Source: Planctomycetota bacterium (GTDB taxonomy: Bacteria > Planctomycetota > Phycisphaerae > Sedimentisphaerales > Anaerohalosphaeraceae). From it: 10,644 nt of DNA. The position numbers and the translations under genes are program-made. Below the pieces are notes generated by a model. That model did not search any database. It saw only the letters and a list, made by a program, of their open reading frames with translations, and had not been told where the DNA came from. The first letter of the stretch is position 1. Each line of letters starts with the position of its first letter. The stretch is from positions 1 to 10,644 of the forward strand of contig VRUF01000085.1 in the NCBI GenBank assembly GCA_019456245.1, read 5' to 3'. Below, piece by piece: positions 1 through 6,829 of this stretch.

Positions 1-169
1 GCAACAATACAGCGTAGGCATAATAGTTGCCCGGGGATACCTTTGAGCTAAATACTGCGTTTGTTAGCAAATTGCTTGTTTTGTCGGGGTCAGATTTGTT
101 CGATATGTTTGTTGGCGATAGGATCGCTTTATGTTCGGCTTTTAATTTTTTTCCTGGGGGGCCTCTATT
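1..169. other. Upstream region with no clear gene
   Basis: This is the leader of the acyl-CoA synthetase gene. One plus-strand frame is open from base 2 to a TGA at 44-46 and reads QQYSVGIIVARGYL, which could be the last residues of a gene cut by the window edge, but 14 codons prove nothing. The rest (47-169) is T-rich with no convincing hairpin. A -35/-10 pair is at best weak: TTGTTC at 96-101 and TAGGAT at 119-124, 17 nt apart. A run of six G at 156-161 lies 8 nt before the GTG start at 170 and probably serves as the ribosome binding site. Confidence 0.4.
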
Positions 170-1735
170 GTGCAGATCAATCATTTTCTTGAAAATTCGG
201 CGCGGCATTTTCCTGATAAGGATGCGGTTTGGTTCGATGGTAAGTGGAAGAGCTACCGCGAAATGAATACGATGGCTAATAAGATCGGCAATCAGCTTGT
301 TTCGCTTGGTATCGCCCGGGGTGACAGAATCGCAATCCTTTATAAAAACTCGTTCGAGTATATCGCGGCGTATTTCGGGATATTAAAAGCCGGCGGTGTT
401 ACTGTCGCATTGAACGGGGAGACTAATACCGATGCGGTGATATATGCGCTTAATAATTCGGGGGCCAAGGCGATCATCACTAACAGCGATTATTCAGAGT
501 ATTTATTGCCGGCTTTGGGAAAAACTTGTGAGATGCAGTATGTTATTATCGACCAGGAGGACGTATCGGAGTATGTTGAGACGGCCGATTGCAGTGAGGT
601 AGTGAAACTTTGCGATGTGTTTGAAAACGGAGACGAGAGTGAGCCGGATGTAGAGTGCATAGACACGGACCTTGCATCGATTGTTTATACTTCCGGGAGT
701 ACGGGAAAACCCAAAGGGGTTATGCTTACGCATCTTAATGTTGTCAGCAATACGATCTCTATAATTAAGTATCTTGAGCTTACGGAAGACGATCGTATTA
801 TGGTGGTTCTGCCGTTTTACTATATTTACGGTCAGTCGCTGCTTACGACTCATTTTTGCGTTGGGGGATCGCTTGTTATCGAAAACCGGCTTGTCTATCC
901 GCAGATCGCACTGGAGACGATGAAGAGTATGGAAGTTACAGGTCTTGCCGGTGTTCCTTCGACCTTTCTTATAATGCTGAACAGGACGAACGTTCGTAAA
1001 TTCGAATTTCCCGCATTGCGATATGTAACGCAAGCCGGCGGTGCGATGGCGGTTAAGACACAAAAGGAGGTGGCTAAGGTGTTTAGCAATGCGAAAGTGT
1101 TTATTATGTACGGTGCTACGGAGGCTGCGCCGAGGCTTTGTTATGTTCCGCCGGAAAAACTGCATGAAAAGTGGGGGTCCATCGGGATACCGCTGGATAA
1201 TGTGGAGGTGTTCGTGGCGGACGATCATGGAAAGAAGTTAGCCGTTGGCGAGGAAGGCGAGATAGTTGCGCGGGGATCGAATATTATGGCCGGGTACTGG
1301 CGAGATGCGCATGCGACGGCCGAAGCGATCAGGCATGGGTTGTATTTTACGGGTGATAAGGGTGTAATGGACGAGGACGGGTATATTTTTGTTGTCGGGA
1401 GGAAGAAAGATATTATCAAGTCGGGAGGATTCAGGATCAGCTCGAAGGAGATCGAGGAGGCGTTGCTTGAAAATGACGATATTCACGAGGTTGCGGTTGT
1501 CGGTGTGGTGGATGAGATTTTTGGTGAAGCGATAAAGGCGTTTATCGTGCCGAAGTCGGGGATAAAGATCGGTCTGGACGCGGTGAAGAAACAGTTGAAG
1601 AAATTGCTGCCGCCTTTTAAGCATCCAAAGTATTTTGAGATCAGCAAGTCACTGCCGAAAAACGAGTCGGGGAAGATCATGAAGACGAAATTGCTCGAAA
1701 AGAAAAAGCCGGCGCAAACATCTGATGTGAGTTGA
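170..1735 (+). CDS. AMP-forming acyl-CoA synthetase / fatty acid-CoA ligase-like protein
   Basis: This 521-residue member of the ANL (acyl-CoA synthetase, NRPS adenylation, luciferase) superfamily should activate a carboxylic acid with ATP to an acyl-adenylate and then pass it to CoA or a carrier protein. The P-loop-like YTSGSTGKPKG motif is at 173-183 and YGATEA at 314-319. The TGD aspartate is D396, GRKKDIIKSGG starts at 410, and the A10 lysine of the small C-terminal domain is K502 (ESGKIMK). All key catalytic motifs are intact and the length is normal for a single-module enzyme. The start is GTG, preceded by a G-rich stretch at good spacing, and it places the N terminus where family members usually begin. 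There is no signal peptide or carrier domain. The acyl substrate cannot be read from the sequence. It faces the sulfur cluster tail to tail, so a shared role is unlikely. An activating ligase of a lipid or polyketide-type pathway is an alternative. Confidence 0.88.
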   Translation: MQINHFLENSARHFPDKDAVWFDGKWKSYREMNTMANKIGNQLVSLGIARGDRIAILYKNSFEYIAAYFGILKAGGVTVALNGETNTDAVIYALNNSGAKAIITNSDYSEYLLPALGKTCEMQYVIIDQEDVSEYVETADCSEVVKLCDVFENGDESEPDVECIDTDLASIVYTSGSTGKPKGVMLTHLNVVSNTISIIKYLELTEDDRIMVVLPFYYIYGQSLLTTHFCVGGSLVIENRLVYPQIALETMKSMEVTGLAGVPSTFLIMLNRTNVRKFEFPALRYVTQAGGAMAVKTQKEVAKVFSNAKVFIMYGATEAAPRLCYVPPEKLHEKWGSIGIPLDNVEVFVADDHGKKLAVGEEGEIVARGSNIMAGYWRDAHATAEAIRHGLYFTGDKGVMDEDGYIFVVGRKKDIIKSGGFRISSKEIEEALLENDDIHEVAVVGVVDEIFGEAIKAFIVPKSGIKIGLDAVKKQLKKLLPPFKHPKYFEISKSLPKNESGKIMKTKLLEKKKPAQTSDVS

Positions 1736-1739
1736 CCAT

Positions 1740-1776
1740 ATGGGCAACAAGTTGCCCATGCTACTTTATTCTTTTT
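1740..1776 (+). terminator. Probable intrinsic terminator between convergent genes
   Basis: ATGGGCAAC at 1740-1748 and GTTGCCCAT at 1751-1759 form a 9-bp inverted repeat around AA, which would fold as about 8 bp with a four-base loop. On the plus strand it is followed by an interrupted T-rich stretch (1766-1775), which suits termination of the acyl-CoA synthetase transcript. The minus-strand side has no T run, so ending of the sulfur operon here is less certain. It sits directly beside the stop codon of the sulfite reductase gene at 1761. Confidence 0.55.
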
Positions 1777-4046
1777 ACATACACCGCGTAGTGGTCTTGT
1801 ACCTGTTCTACTTTGATTACCTCTTGTCCCTGGTCGGCGAAACTTGCCGGGACATTTCTTGCCGGTTCTCCGGCATCGAGGAGTACTTCGAGGGTCTGCC
1901 CGATGTCGATCATTTCGAGTGCGATCTTTGCTTTAACGAAATTTAACGGACATTGGACGCCTCTCAGATCGGAAGTAGTCGGTTTTGTTTCGGCAACATC
2001 GGTTGCCTGCTTTTCTTCGGCAGGTTTTGCTCTGAATTTTAGATTCGCGTCCAGCGAAAGGAACAGTTCCTCTATGCGGGAGACTGTATTTTCGATCTGT
2101 GGGAACAAATCTGTTAATGTTTCTTTGTCTCCTAAACGCCAGTCGAGGGCGTCTTCGAGGAGGTCGGCGGTTTTTGCGGTAAGCCATCCGGGTATGATGA
2201 GGTGTTCTTTGAAGAGGTCGAAGACCTGTCTGTCTTTTTTTGGCTGGGCGCCGAATACTATCAGCAATGCACGGGATGCCGAGAGTATGGCGTTGTAAAG
2301 TGTGTCGCTTTTTTCGGGTTCCTTAGAGGCTGCGGCAGCTTTTTTGAGCAGGTCTTTTGCCTGCTGGATGTCAAACTTGATCACGTCGGTTACTCCTGCG
2401 CCGCATTCTCCCGGGCCCCTGCCGGCGAGTGAGAAGGGTTCATCCGAACCGAAGTCCTTATAGAAATCTTCGGGATATTCGTCGAGAGTGAAATCTCCGC
2501 AGCGTTTTACCAGTTCTGTTATTCTGGACTGGGACCGGTTTTCATCAGTAAGAATGGACACAATAAGTTTGGGGATTTTTTTGGCTGGTACGGTGCCGAC
2601 GTTCTTAGCCAGGGTAGCATTTGCTTCTTCTGTTTTGCCGCCGACGAGGACATCGTAGCATGGCATTAGTTTTCCGTTTACCCTTTTCGCCCTGCCCTGG
2701 AAGCCGATTGGGGCTATGTTGTGCTGGCCGCATGAGTTTGGGCAGCCGCTTATTCTTATGGTTGTGGATCGATGGTCGTCAGCGGTTGCAGTTTCGGCGA
2801 GCTTTTCGGATATCGCGTCGGCGAGGCTTCTTGAGAGGCAAAGTCCGAGTTTGCATGTGGCTGCGCCTGTGCATGCGACGAGTTTTGGCCCGCGGCCGAT
2901 CACGTCGTCAGTCAGGGTTTTTAGATCGGCTGTGATTTTGTCTGCATCTTTGTTAAGGACGGTGGTGATTAGTATGTCCTGATTCTGTGTTGTTCTTACC
3001 GGTGAGGTGCTGTATTTTTCTGCGATTTGTGCAACTTCGGCGAGATTGTCGGCTGTGATGTCACCGAGGTGGAGCCTCAGCTTTACGGTGACATGTTCGC
3101 CGTCTTTTTCACCGGTTATGTTCAGTGTTTCTGTGTCGGTTGTCGGCGTATCGGTCGATGGGGAGGCAGTACCCATGTCTCTTATTTGCGGGATGTCGCC
3201 TTTTAGGCCGTCTTTACTTATTTGGGCGCGGATGTCTTTGTAGATTTGTATGAACTTTTCTTTGCCCAGTCTTGCGACCACGTAACGCAAACGGGCTTTG
3301 TGTTTGTTTGATCGGTCACCGTGTGCGTCGAAAACCTGTTTTAAAGTTTCGGCCATTTCGAAAATCTTCTCTTCTACGATGAAGTCTTCCAGTTTAATCG
3401 CGATGGCAGGGTTTGAGCCGAGGCCGCCGGCAGCGTAAACTGCGAAACCTTTTTGGCCGTCTTTGATGTGGGCAAAGAATCCCAGGTCGGTGACCGAAGC
3501 GAGGGCGCAATCGTTGGAGCAGCCGGAAAATGCTATCTTGAATTTGCGGGGGAGGCGGAAGGAGCTTCTTGCCTGGAGGAGATATTCGGCGACCGCGACG
3601 GCGTGTGGTGATACGTCGAACTTTTCGTTGGGACAGACGCCTGCTCTCGGGCATGCGCTTACGTTGCGTACCGTGTTACCTCCGCCTCCGCGTGCGCTTA
3701 GGCCGACTTCGAGAAGACTTTCCAGAACGTCGGCTGTGTTTTCTATGGCGACTTCGTGTATCTGTATGTCCTGGCGGGTTGTCACGTGCAAAATGCCGTT
3801 GCCGTATTTTTTGCTAAGCTGGCTTATCCTTTGCAACTGGTAAGGTTTTACGAGTCCTGCGCCAATTCTTATTCGTACCATGTATTTTCCTTCTTCTCGT
3901 TGTTCGTAAATGCCCATCGGTACCCTGTATGCACGGAAGGCTATTGGGGTTGTGTCACCATCGAGGAATTTTTGGACCTCGGAGCGGAATTTTGACACAT
4001 CCTCGGTTACAGTTATGGGAATATTCAGGATCGGTTCGTTAGTCAT
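1761..4046 (-). CDS. sir: Siroheme sulfite reductase fused to HEPN-like and TusA-like domains
   Basis: This 761-residue cytoplasmic fusion should reduce sulfite to sulfide by six electrons. Residues 40-300 are the first reductase half: TTRQDIQ at 89-95, RNV at 127-129 and LPRKFKI at 165-171, which by remembered alignment with E. coli CysI include the sulfite-binding Arg and Lys residues (R91, R127, K168, K170). After a Ser/Thr/Asp-rich linker (about 291-308), residues 310-555 are the second half, with the siroheme/[4Fe-4S] set C392, C398, C435 and C439. The first half also has a full set (C132, C138, C176, C180), which is unusual. Residues 556-672 are helical and resemble HEPN domains. Residues 691-761 are a TusA/SirA-like domain with C699 in CPLN. 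The start lies 2 nt after the hcyD stop. A nitrite reductase activity cannot be excluded by motif, but the neighbours favour sulfite. The electron donor is not in the window. Confidence 0.9.
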   Translation of the reverse strand: MTNEPILNIPITVTEDVSKFRSEVQKFLDGDTTPIAFRAYRVPMGIYEQREEGKYMVRIRIGAGLVKPYQLQRISQLSKKYGNGILHVTTRQDIQIHEVAIENTADVLESLLEVGLSARGGGGNTVRNVSACPRAGVCPNEKFDVSPHAVAVAEYLLQARSSFRLPRKFKIAFSGCSNDCALASVTDLGFFAHIKDGQKGFAVYAAGGLGSNPAIAIKLEDFIVEEKIFEMAETLKQVFDAHGDRSNKHKARLRYVVARLGKEKFIQIYKDIRAQISKDGLKGDIPQIRDMGTASPSTDTPTTDTETLNITGEKDGEHVTVKLRLHLGDITADNLAEVAQIAEKYSTSPVRTTQNQDILITTVLNKDADKITADLKTLTDDVIGRGPKLVACTGAATCKLGLCLSRSLADAISEKLAETATADDHRSTTIRISGCPNSCGQHNIAPIGFQGRAKRVNGKLMPCYDVLVGGKTEEANATLAKNVGTVPAKKIPKLIVSILTDENRSQSRITELVKRCGDFTLDEYPEDFYKDFGSDEPFSLAGRGPGECGAGVTDVIKFDIQQAKDLLKKAAAASKEPEKSDTLYNAILSASRALLIVFGAQPKKDRQVFDLFKEHLIIPGWLTAKTADLLEDALDWRLGDKETLTDLFPQIENTVSRIEELFLSLDANLKFRAKPAEEKQATDVAETKPTTSDLRGVQCPLNFVKAKIALEMIDIGQTLEVLLDAGEPARNVPASFADQGQEVIKVEQVQDHYAVYVKRIK

Positions 4047-4048
4047 TT

Positions 4049-4453
4049 TTATCTTTCAATCGTCAGGTGTACTTCGGTTACTTTGTTATCTTCGATATTA
4101 AAACCCTTTATGGCCGGCGTCGGCTCGGCAACAGAGATTATAATATACACGACATCGGGCGTCAGGGCCAATCGAATATCTTCTTCGGAAGGCCTTGCCG
4201 GTGTTTCAGGGTGGCTGTGGTATATCGCGAGCATTTTTGTGTTGGCAGAACGCATGTTTTTTATCGCGGCGAACTGCTCTTGCGGTTCCATTGTATAGTG
4301 TTCGTTGCTCTTGTCGGTATTTGTCATTTTGTAGAGCTTTTCTATGTGATCACTCTTGCCTGCGAGGATGCCGCATATTTCCAGAGGCGCACCCTGCTTT
4401 GCCTGGACGATGATCTCGTCTGCGATATCGGCTGGAATAGTTAGTTTTAGCAT
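4049..4453 (-). CDS. hcyD: JAMM/MPN+ metalloprotease acting on the sulfur carrier protein
   Basis: This small zinc peptidase (134 residues from the ATG) has the complete JAMM motif: Glu25 in the LEICGIL segment, then HSHP with His79 and His81, and Asp92 after exactly ten residues, together with the family's Ser before the acidic pair. Relatives cut after the diglycine end of ubiquitin-like carriers, as Mec does in the CysO pathway. In Wolinella HcyD both removes the masking residue from HcyS and later frees homocysteine from it. The masked HcyS encoded two genes upstream makes the same double role likely here. A TTG 6 nt further upstream also opens the frame, but the AAGGA at 4460-4464 is correctly spaced for the ATG and touches the TTG, so I chose the ATG. 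The gene overlaps the end of hcyF by 7 nt, which suggests translational coupling. Confidence 0.88.
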   Translation of the reverse strand: MLKLTIPADIADEIIVQAKQGAPLEICGILAGKSDHIEKLYKMTNTDKSNEHYTMEPQEQFAAIKNMRSANTKMLAIYHSHPETPARPSEEDIRLALTPDVVYIIISVAEPTPAIKGFNIEDNKVTEVHLTIER

Positions 4454-5262
4454 TTGCAATCCTTAATGTTACATACCTGCTGCTCTTCGTCTATCAATTC
4501 TGTGATCGTAGGTGAATCGCCGCAGATGGGGCAGTTCGGATTTTTGTTTAGTGACACTTTGCGAAACTGCATGTTCAGTGCGTTGTATGTCAACAGCGTA
4601 TTTGTGAGAAGGTCGCCGAGGCCGAGGAAATGTTTTATCGCCTCTGTTGCCTGAAGAGAGCCGACTACACCAGCAAGGACGCCGAGTACGCCTGCCTGCG
4701 AACACGAAGGTACCGCGTTAGCCGGCGGAGGTGAGTTGAAGATGCAGCGGTAACATGCTGATTCGCCGGGGAGGATCGTAATTAACTGGCCGTCGAACCT
4801 TAGTATTCCCGCGTGTGAAAGCGGGACCTTCTCGAAGACACAGGCGTCGTTTACGAGAAACTTTGCGGGAAAATTATCCGTTCCGTCAATTACGAAATCA
4901 TACTGGCGTACTATTTCTGCGATGTTGTCTGCCTTTGCCCATGCTTTATATGTATTGACTTTGACGTCGGGGTTTATCTGCTGAATCTTGTTTTGGGCAG
5001 ACTGCACCTTTGGTGTACCTACGTCGGCGGTGTGGTGAATTACCTGCCGCTGAAGATTTGTCAGGTCGACGTTATCTGCGTCTATCAGGCCTATCGTGCC
5101 GACACCTGCCGCTGCGAGGTAGAGCGCAGCGGGTGCTCCGAGGCCGCCTGCACCTACTATGAGTACCTTTGAGTTCAGGAGTTTTTCCTGGCCGGCGCCG
5201 CCAACCTCTTCGAGGATTATGTGACGGCTGTATCGTTCTATTTGCTGATCGTTAAGGCTCAT
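4447..5262 (-). CDS. hcyF: E1-like (ThiF/MoeB family) adenylyltransferase for the sulfur carrier
   Basis: This 271-residue enzyme should use ATP to adenylate the C-terminal glycine of HcyS so that sulfide can replace AMP and leave a thiocarboxylate. The nucleotide-binding GAGGLG is at 37-42. R14 (RYSRHI), the NLQRQ arginine at about 72 and the DGTDN aspartate at about 126 are in place. The structural zinc is held by C170-x2-C173 and C244-x2-C247. C187 in AVPSCSQAGVLG corresponds to the conserved cysteine of the crossover loop. Length is typical of a stand-alone MoeB/ThiF without a rhodanese domain. The last eight residues add three cysteines (C264, C269, C271), which is uncommon. The start ATG shares ATGA with the hcyS stop. 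By sequence alone it could serve thiamine or molybdopterin synthesis, but the neighbours (JAMM protease, MetY, sulfite reductase) point to homocysteine. Confidence 0.87.
   Translation of the reverse strand: MSLNDQQIERYSRHIILEEVGGAGQEKLLNSKVLIVGAGGLGAPAALYLAAAGVGTIGLIDADNVDLTNLQRQVIHHTADVGTPKVQSAQNKIQQINPDVKVNTYKAWAKADNIAEIVRQYDFVIDGTDNFPAKFLVNDACVFEKVPLSHAGILRFDGQLITILPGESACYRCIFNSPPPANAVPSCSQAGVLGVLAGVVGSLQATEAIKHFLGLGDLLTNTLLTYNALNMQFRKVSLNKNPNCPICGDSPTITELIDEEQQVCNIKDCKC
4460..4464 (-). promoter_or_regulatory. Ribosome binding site that fixes the hcyD start
   Basis: AAGGA on the minus strand, 6 nt before the ATG at 4453 and directly touching the alternative TTG at 4459, which favours the ATG. 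Confidence 0.6.
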
Positions 5263-5465
5263 CTGCCACCTCCCATGAAGTATAAAAACTCTATCTTGTC
5301 ATCGTCCTTTAAGTTTGTTGTGTCAAAATCCGGTCTTTTCAGTATCTGGCCGTTGTACTCTACGGAAACCATGTCAGGCATTTTGACTTGTTCTACCGTG
5401 AGCAACTGGCTTACCGTCATTTGGTTTTCAAATTGTTTTTCTTCGCCATTAATCGTTAATTTCAT
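5259..5465 (-). CDS. hcyS: ThiS/MoaD-like ubiquitin-fold sulfur carrier with masked C terminus
   Basis: This 68-residue beta-grasp protein is the carrier whose C-terminal glycine would be made into a thiocarboxylate. The beginning MKLTINGEEKQF, the central SVEYNGQILKRPDF and the DDDKIEFLYFMGGG end follow the ThiS pattern. The stop comes one codon after the glycines, so the primary product ends GGGR instead of GG. A carrier of this kind cannot be adenylated until the extra residue is removed, and the JAMM protease two genes downstream is the natural candidate. Wolinella HcyS carries alanine at that place. AGGAG at 5471-5475 lies 5 nt before the ATG. The stop TGA overlaps the hcyF start, and the gene leads a tightly packed four-gene unit. 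A role in thiamine synthesis is possible for ThiS-like proteins in general, but no thiamine genes are nearby. Confidence 0.87.
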   Translation of the reverse strand: MKLTINGEEKQFENQMTVSQLLTVEQVKMPDMVSVEYNGQILKRPDFDTTNLKDDDKIEFLYFMGGGR

Positions 5466-5583
5466 GATGTCTCCTGTATCGCTTTTGTTATACCCTTAAG
5501 GGTAGTAAATGCTCGCGAGTAAAATGATAACTATTTATTAACAACCAAGTTACCGCGAACAAAACGGAATTTTTCAATCATGA
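5466..5583 (-). promoter_or_regulatory. metY-hcyS gap, a likely internal promoter or control region
   Basis: This is the only sizeable gap (118 nt) in the minus-strand cluster. It is AT-rich in the middle and holds two perfect palindromes: TACCCTTAAGGGTA at 5491-5504 and CTCGCGAG at 5512-5519. On the minus strand the longer palindrome abuts a -10-like TATAAC at 5486-5491, but no good -35 stands at the right distance, and I see no strong terminator after metY. I do not recognise a SAM riboswitch; the gap is short for most classes. An operator for a sulfur- or methionine-responsive repressor is a reasonable guess. Confidence 0.4.
5491..5504. repeat. Perfect 14-bp palindrome upstream of hcyS
   Basis: TACCCTTAAGGGTA reads the same on both strands. 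It begins 26 nt upstream of the hcyS start codon and abuts a -10-like TATAAC on the minus strand. Its symmetry without a loop suits a dimeric DNA-binding protein better than an RNA hairpin. Which regulator would bind is unknown. Confidence 0.55.
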
Positions 5584-6810
5584 TCAGTCTATTGCCTGCT
5601 GAAAATCGTTTTTTATGTCTTCGAAATGCTCGATGCCGACCGATACACGGATCATGTCGTCGGTGACGGACATTTCGATACGCTTTTGTTCGTCGAATTC
5701 ATGGAAGATCGTTGACGCCGGATGAAGTACCAGCGTTTTCGCGTCGCCGAGGTTTGCTGCGTTCTTTGCCAGCTTTACCGAATCGATGAATTTTTCGGAT
5801 AGCTCTTTCGATCCAAGGCCAAATGTCAGCAACCCCCCTGCCATTGAGTTTAACTGGTCGGCGACCCTTTGGTTGGAATCACTGGCGGGGAGGCCGGGAT
5901 AATTTACCCATGACACCTTAGTATGATCATTTAGATAGTTTGCCAGTTTTAGAGCATTTGCGCAATGGGTTTTCATCCTAATCGGGAGAGTTTCCAGGCC
6001 CTGGAGCATTATGAAGGAATTCATCGGTGCGGGACAGCCGCCGAGATCTCTGTATACCAGGTTTCGCAGATGGGAAAGGAAGGCGAGGGGGCCGGCTTTT
6101 TTGGAGGTGTTTTTAATGTCGGTAAATACTCCGTTTCGCCAGTTATAGTTGCCGGTGTCTATTATCGCCCCGCCGATGGCAGTTCCGTGGCCGTTTATGT
6201 ATTTTGAGGTTGAATGGATCACAATGTCTGCGCCCAGGTCGCCGGGTTTTACGAGAATCGGAGTTGCAGAGGTGTTGTCAACGATGAGTGGGATGTTGAA
6301 TTTTTTGGCAGCGCGGGCAATTGCTTTTATATCCGGTATTTCCAGGGACGGATTTGGGATCGTTTCGAGGAAAATGAGCTTTGTGCGGTCGTCTATATTG
6401 CTTATGAAGGTTTCGGTGTTGGCAGCGTTTGCGAAAACTGTTTCGATGGAAAAACGGGGCAGGATATTTTCGAATAAGGAGACCGTACCGCCGAATATGC
6501 CTGTGGCGGCGAGTATCTTGTCGCCTGATCTTGTGAGGGATAAAACTGTTGAAGATATTGCGGCCATTCCGCTTGAAGTTGCAATGCAGCCAATGGAGTT
6601 TTCGAGATCGGCGAGCCTTTTCTCAAGTGCAAGGGATGTGGGGTTTGCGATGCGTGTGTAAATGTATCCCGGCGTTTTGCCTGCGAAGACATCGGCGAGT
6701 TCGGCAGCGGTGTCGAAAGCGTACGAGACGGTCTGGTATATTGGCGTAACCGTTGCGCCAAAGCCGTTGCCTGCGGTTGTGCCGTGTATTGCTAAAGTTT
6801 CAGGTTTCAT
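5584..6810 (-). CDS. metY: O-acetylhomoserine sulfhydrylase, PLP-dependent
   Basis: This 408-residue Cys/Met metabolism enzyme joins sulfur to O-acetylhomoserine to give homocysteine. The opening MKPETLAIHG, YTRIANPT at 51-58 (phosphate-binding Tyr and Arg), the SSGMAA segment at about 79-84, VDNT at about 177-180 and the PLP lysine K203 in HSTSKYINGHG are typical of MetY. Length is normal. A TTG 36 nt upstream (6846) also opens the frame but lies inside the end of the cysN gene, and the N terminus of relatives matches the ATG at 6810, so I chose the ATG, 19 nt after the cysN stop. The usual MetY takes free sulfide; the Wolinella enzyme takes the thiocarboxylate of HcyS. Its place between the sulfate-activation genes and hcySFD supports the second mode here. 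A cystathionine-type activity is less likely. Confidence 0.9.
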   Translation of the reverse strand: MKPETLAIHGTTAGNGFGATVTPIYQTVSYAFDTAAELADVFAGKTPGYIYTRIANPTSLALEKRLADLENSIGCIATSSGMAAISSTVLSLTRSGDKILAATGIFGGTVSLFENILPRFSIETVFANAANTETFISNIDDRTKLIFLETIPNPSLEIPDIKAIARAAKKFNIPLIVDNTSATPILVKPGDLGADIVIHSTSKYINGHGTAIGGAIIDTGNYNWRNGVFTDIKNTSKKAGPLAFLSHLRNLVYRDLGGCPAPMNSFIMLQGLETLPIRMKTHCANALKLANYLNDHTKVSWVNYPGLPASDSNQRVADQLNSMAGGLLTFGLGSKELSEKFIDSVKLAKNAANLGDAKTLVLHPASTIFHEFDEQKRIEMSVTDDMIRVSVGIEHFEDIKNDFQQAID

Positions 6811-6829
6811 ATTTTTTCCCGTTTCAATT

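Noticed and set aside
27..266. Open plus-strand frame overlapping the start of the acyl-CoA synthetase gene
   Set aside because: No recognisable protein and it runs 97 bases into the well-supported gene in another frame.
503..1228. Long open minus-strand frame (241 codons) opposite the acyl-CoA synthetase gene
   Set aside because: It lies entirely inside a gene with all expected motifs, its product is Arg/His/Asn-rich with no family resemblance, and no ribosome site supports it. The same holds for 1238-1624.
1813..2298. Plus-strand frames opposite the sulfite reductase gene (also 2716-2982 and 3463-3843)
   Set aside because: Antisense shadows of a conserved gene; low-complexity Ser/Arg-rich products without motifs.
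5259..5465. Assignment of the small carrier and the E1-like gene to thiamine or molybdopterin synthesis
   Set aside because: No thiamine or molybdopterin gene is nearby, the carrier is masked beyond its glycines, and a JAMM protease, MetY and sulfite reductase flank the pair.
5466..5583. SAM-type riboswitch in the metY-hcyS gap
   Set aside because: No recognisable conserved core or multi-stem arrangement; only palindromes and a weak 6-bp stem with a long loop.
6149..6661. 170-codon plus-strand frame opposite metY
   Set aside because: Antisense shadow of the MetY coding sequence, with no ribosome site or family likeness.
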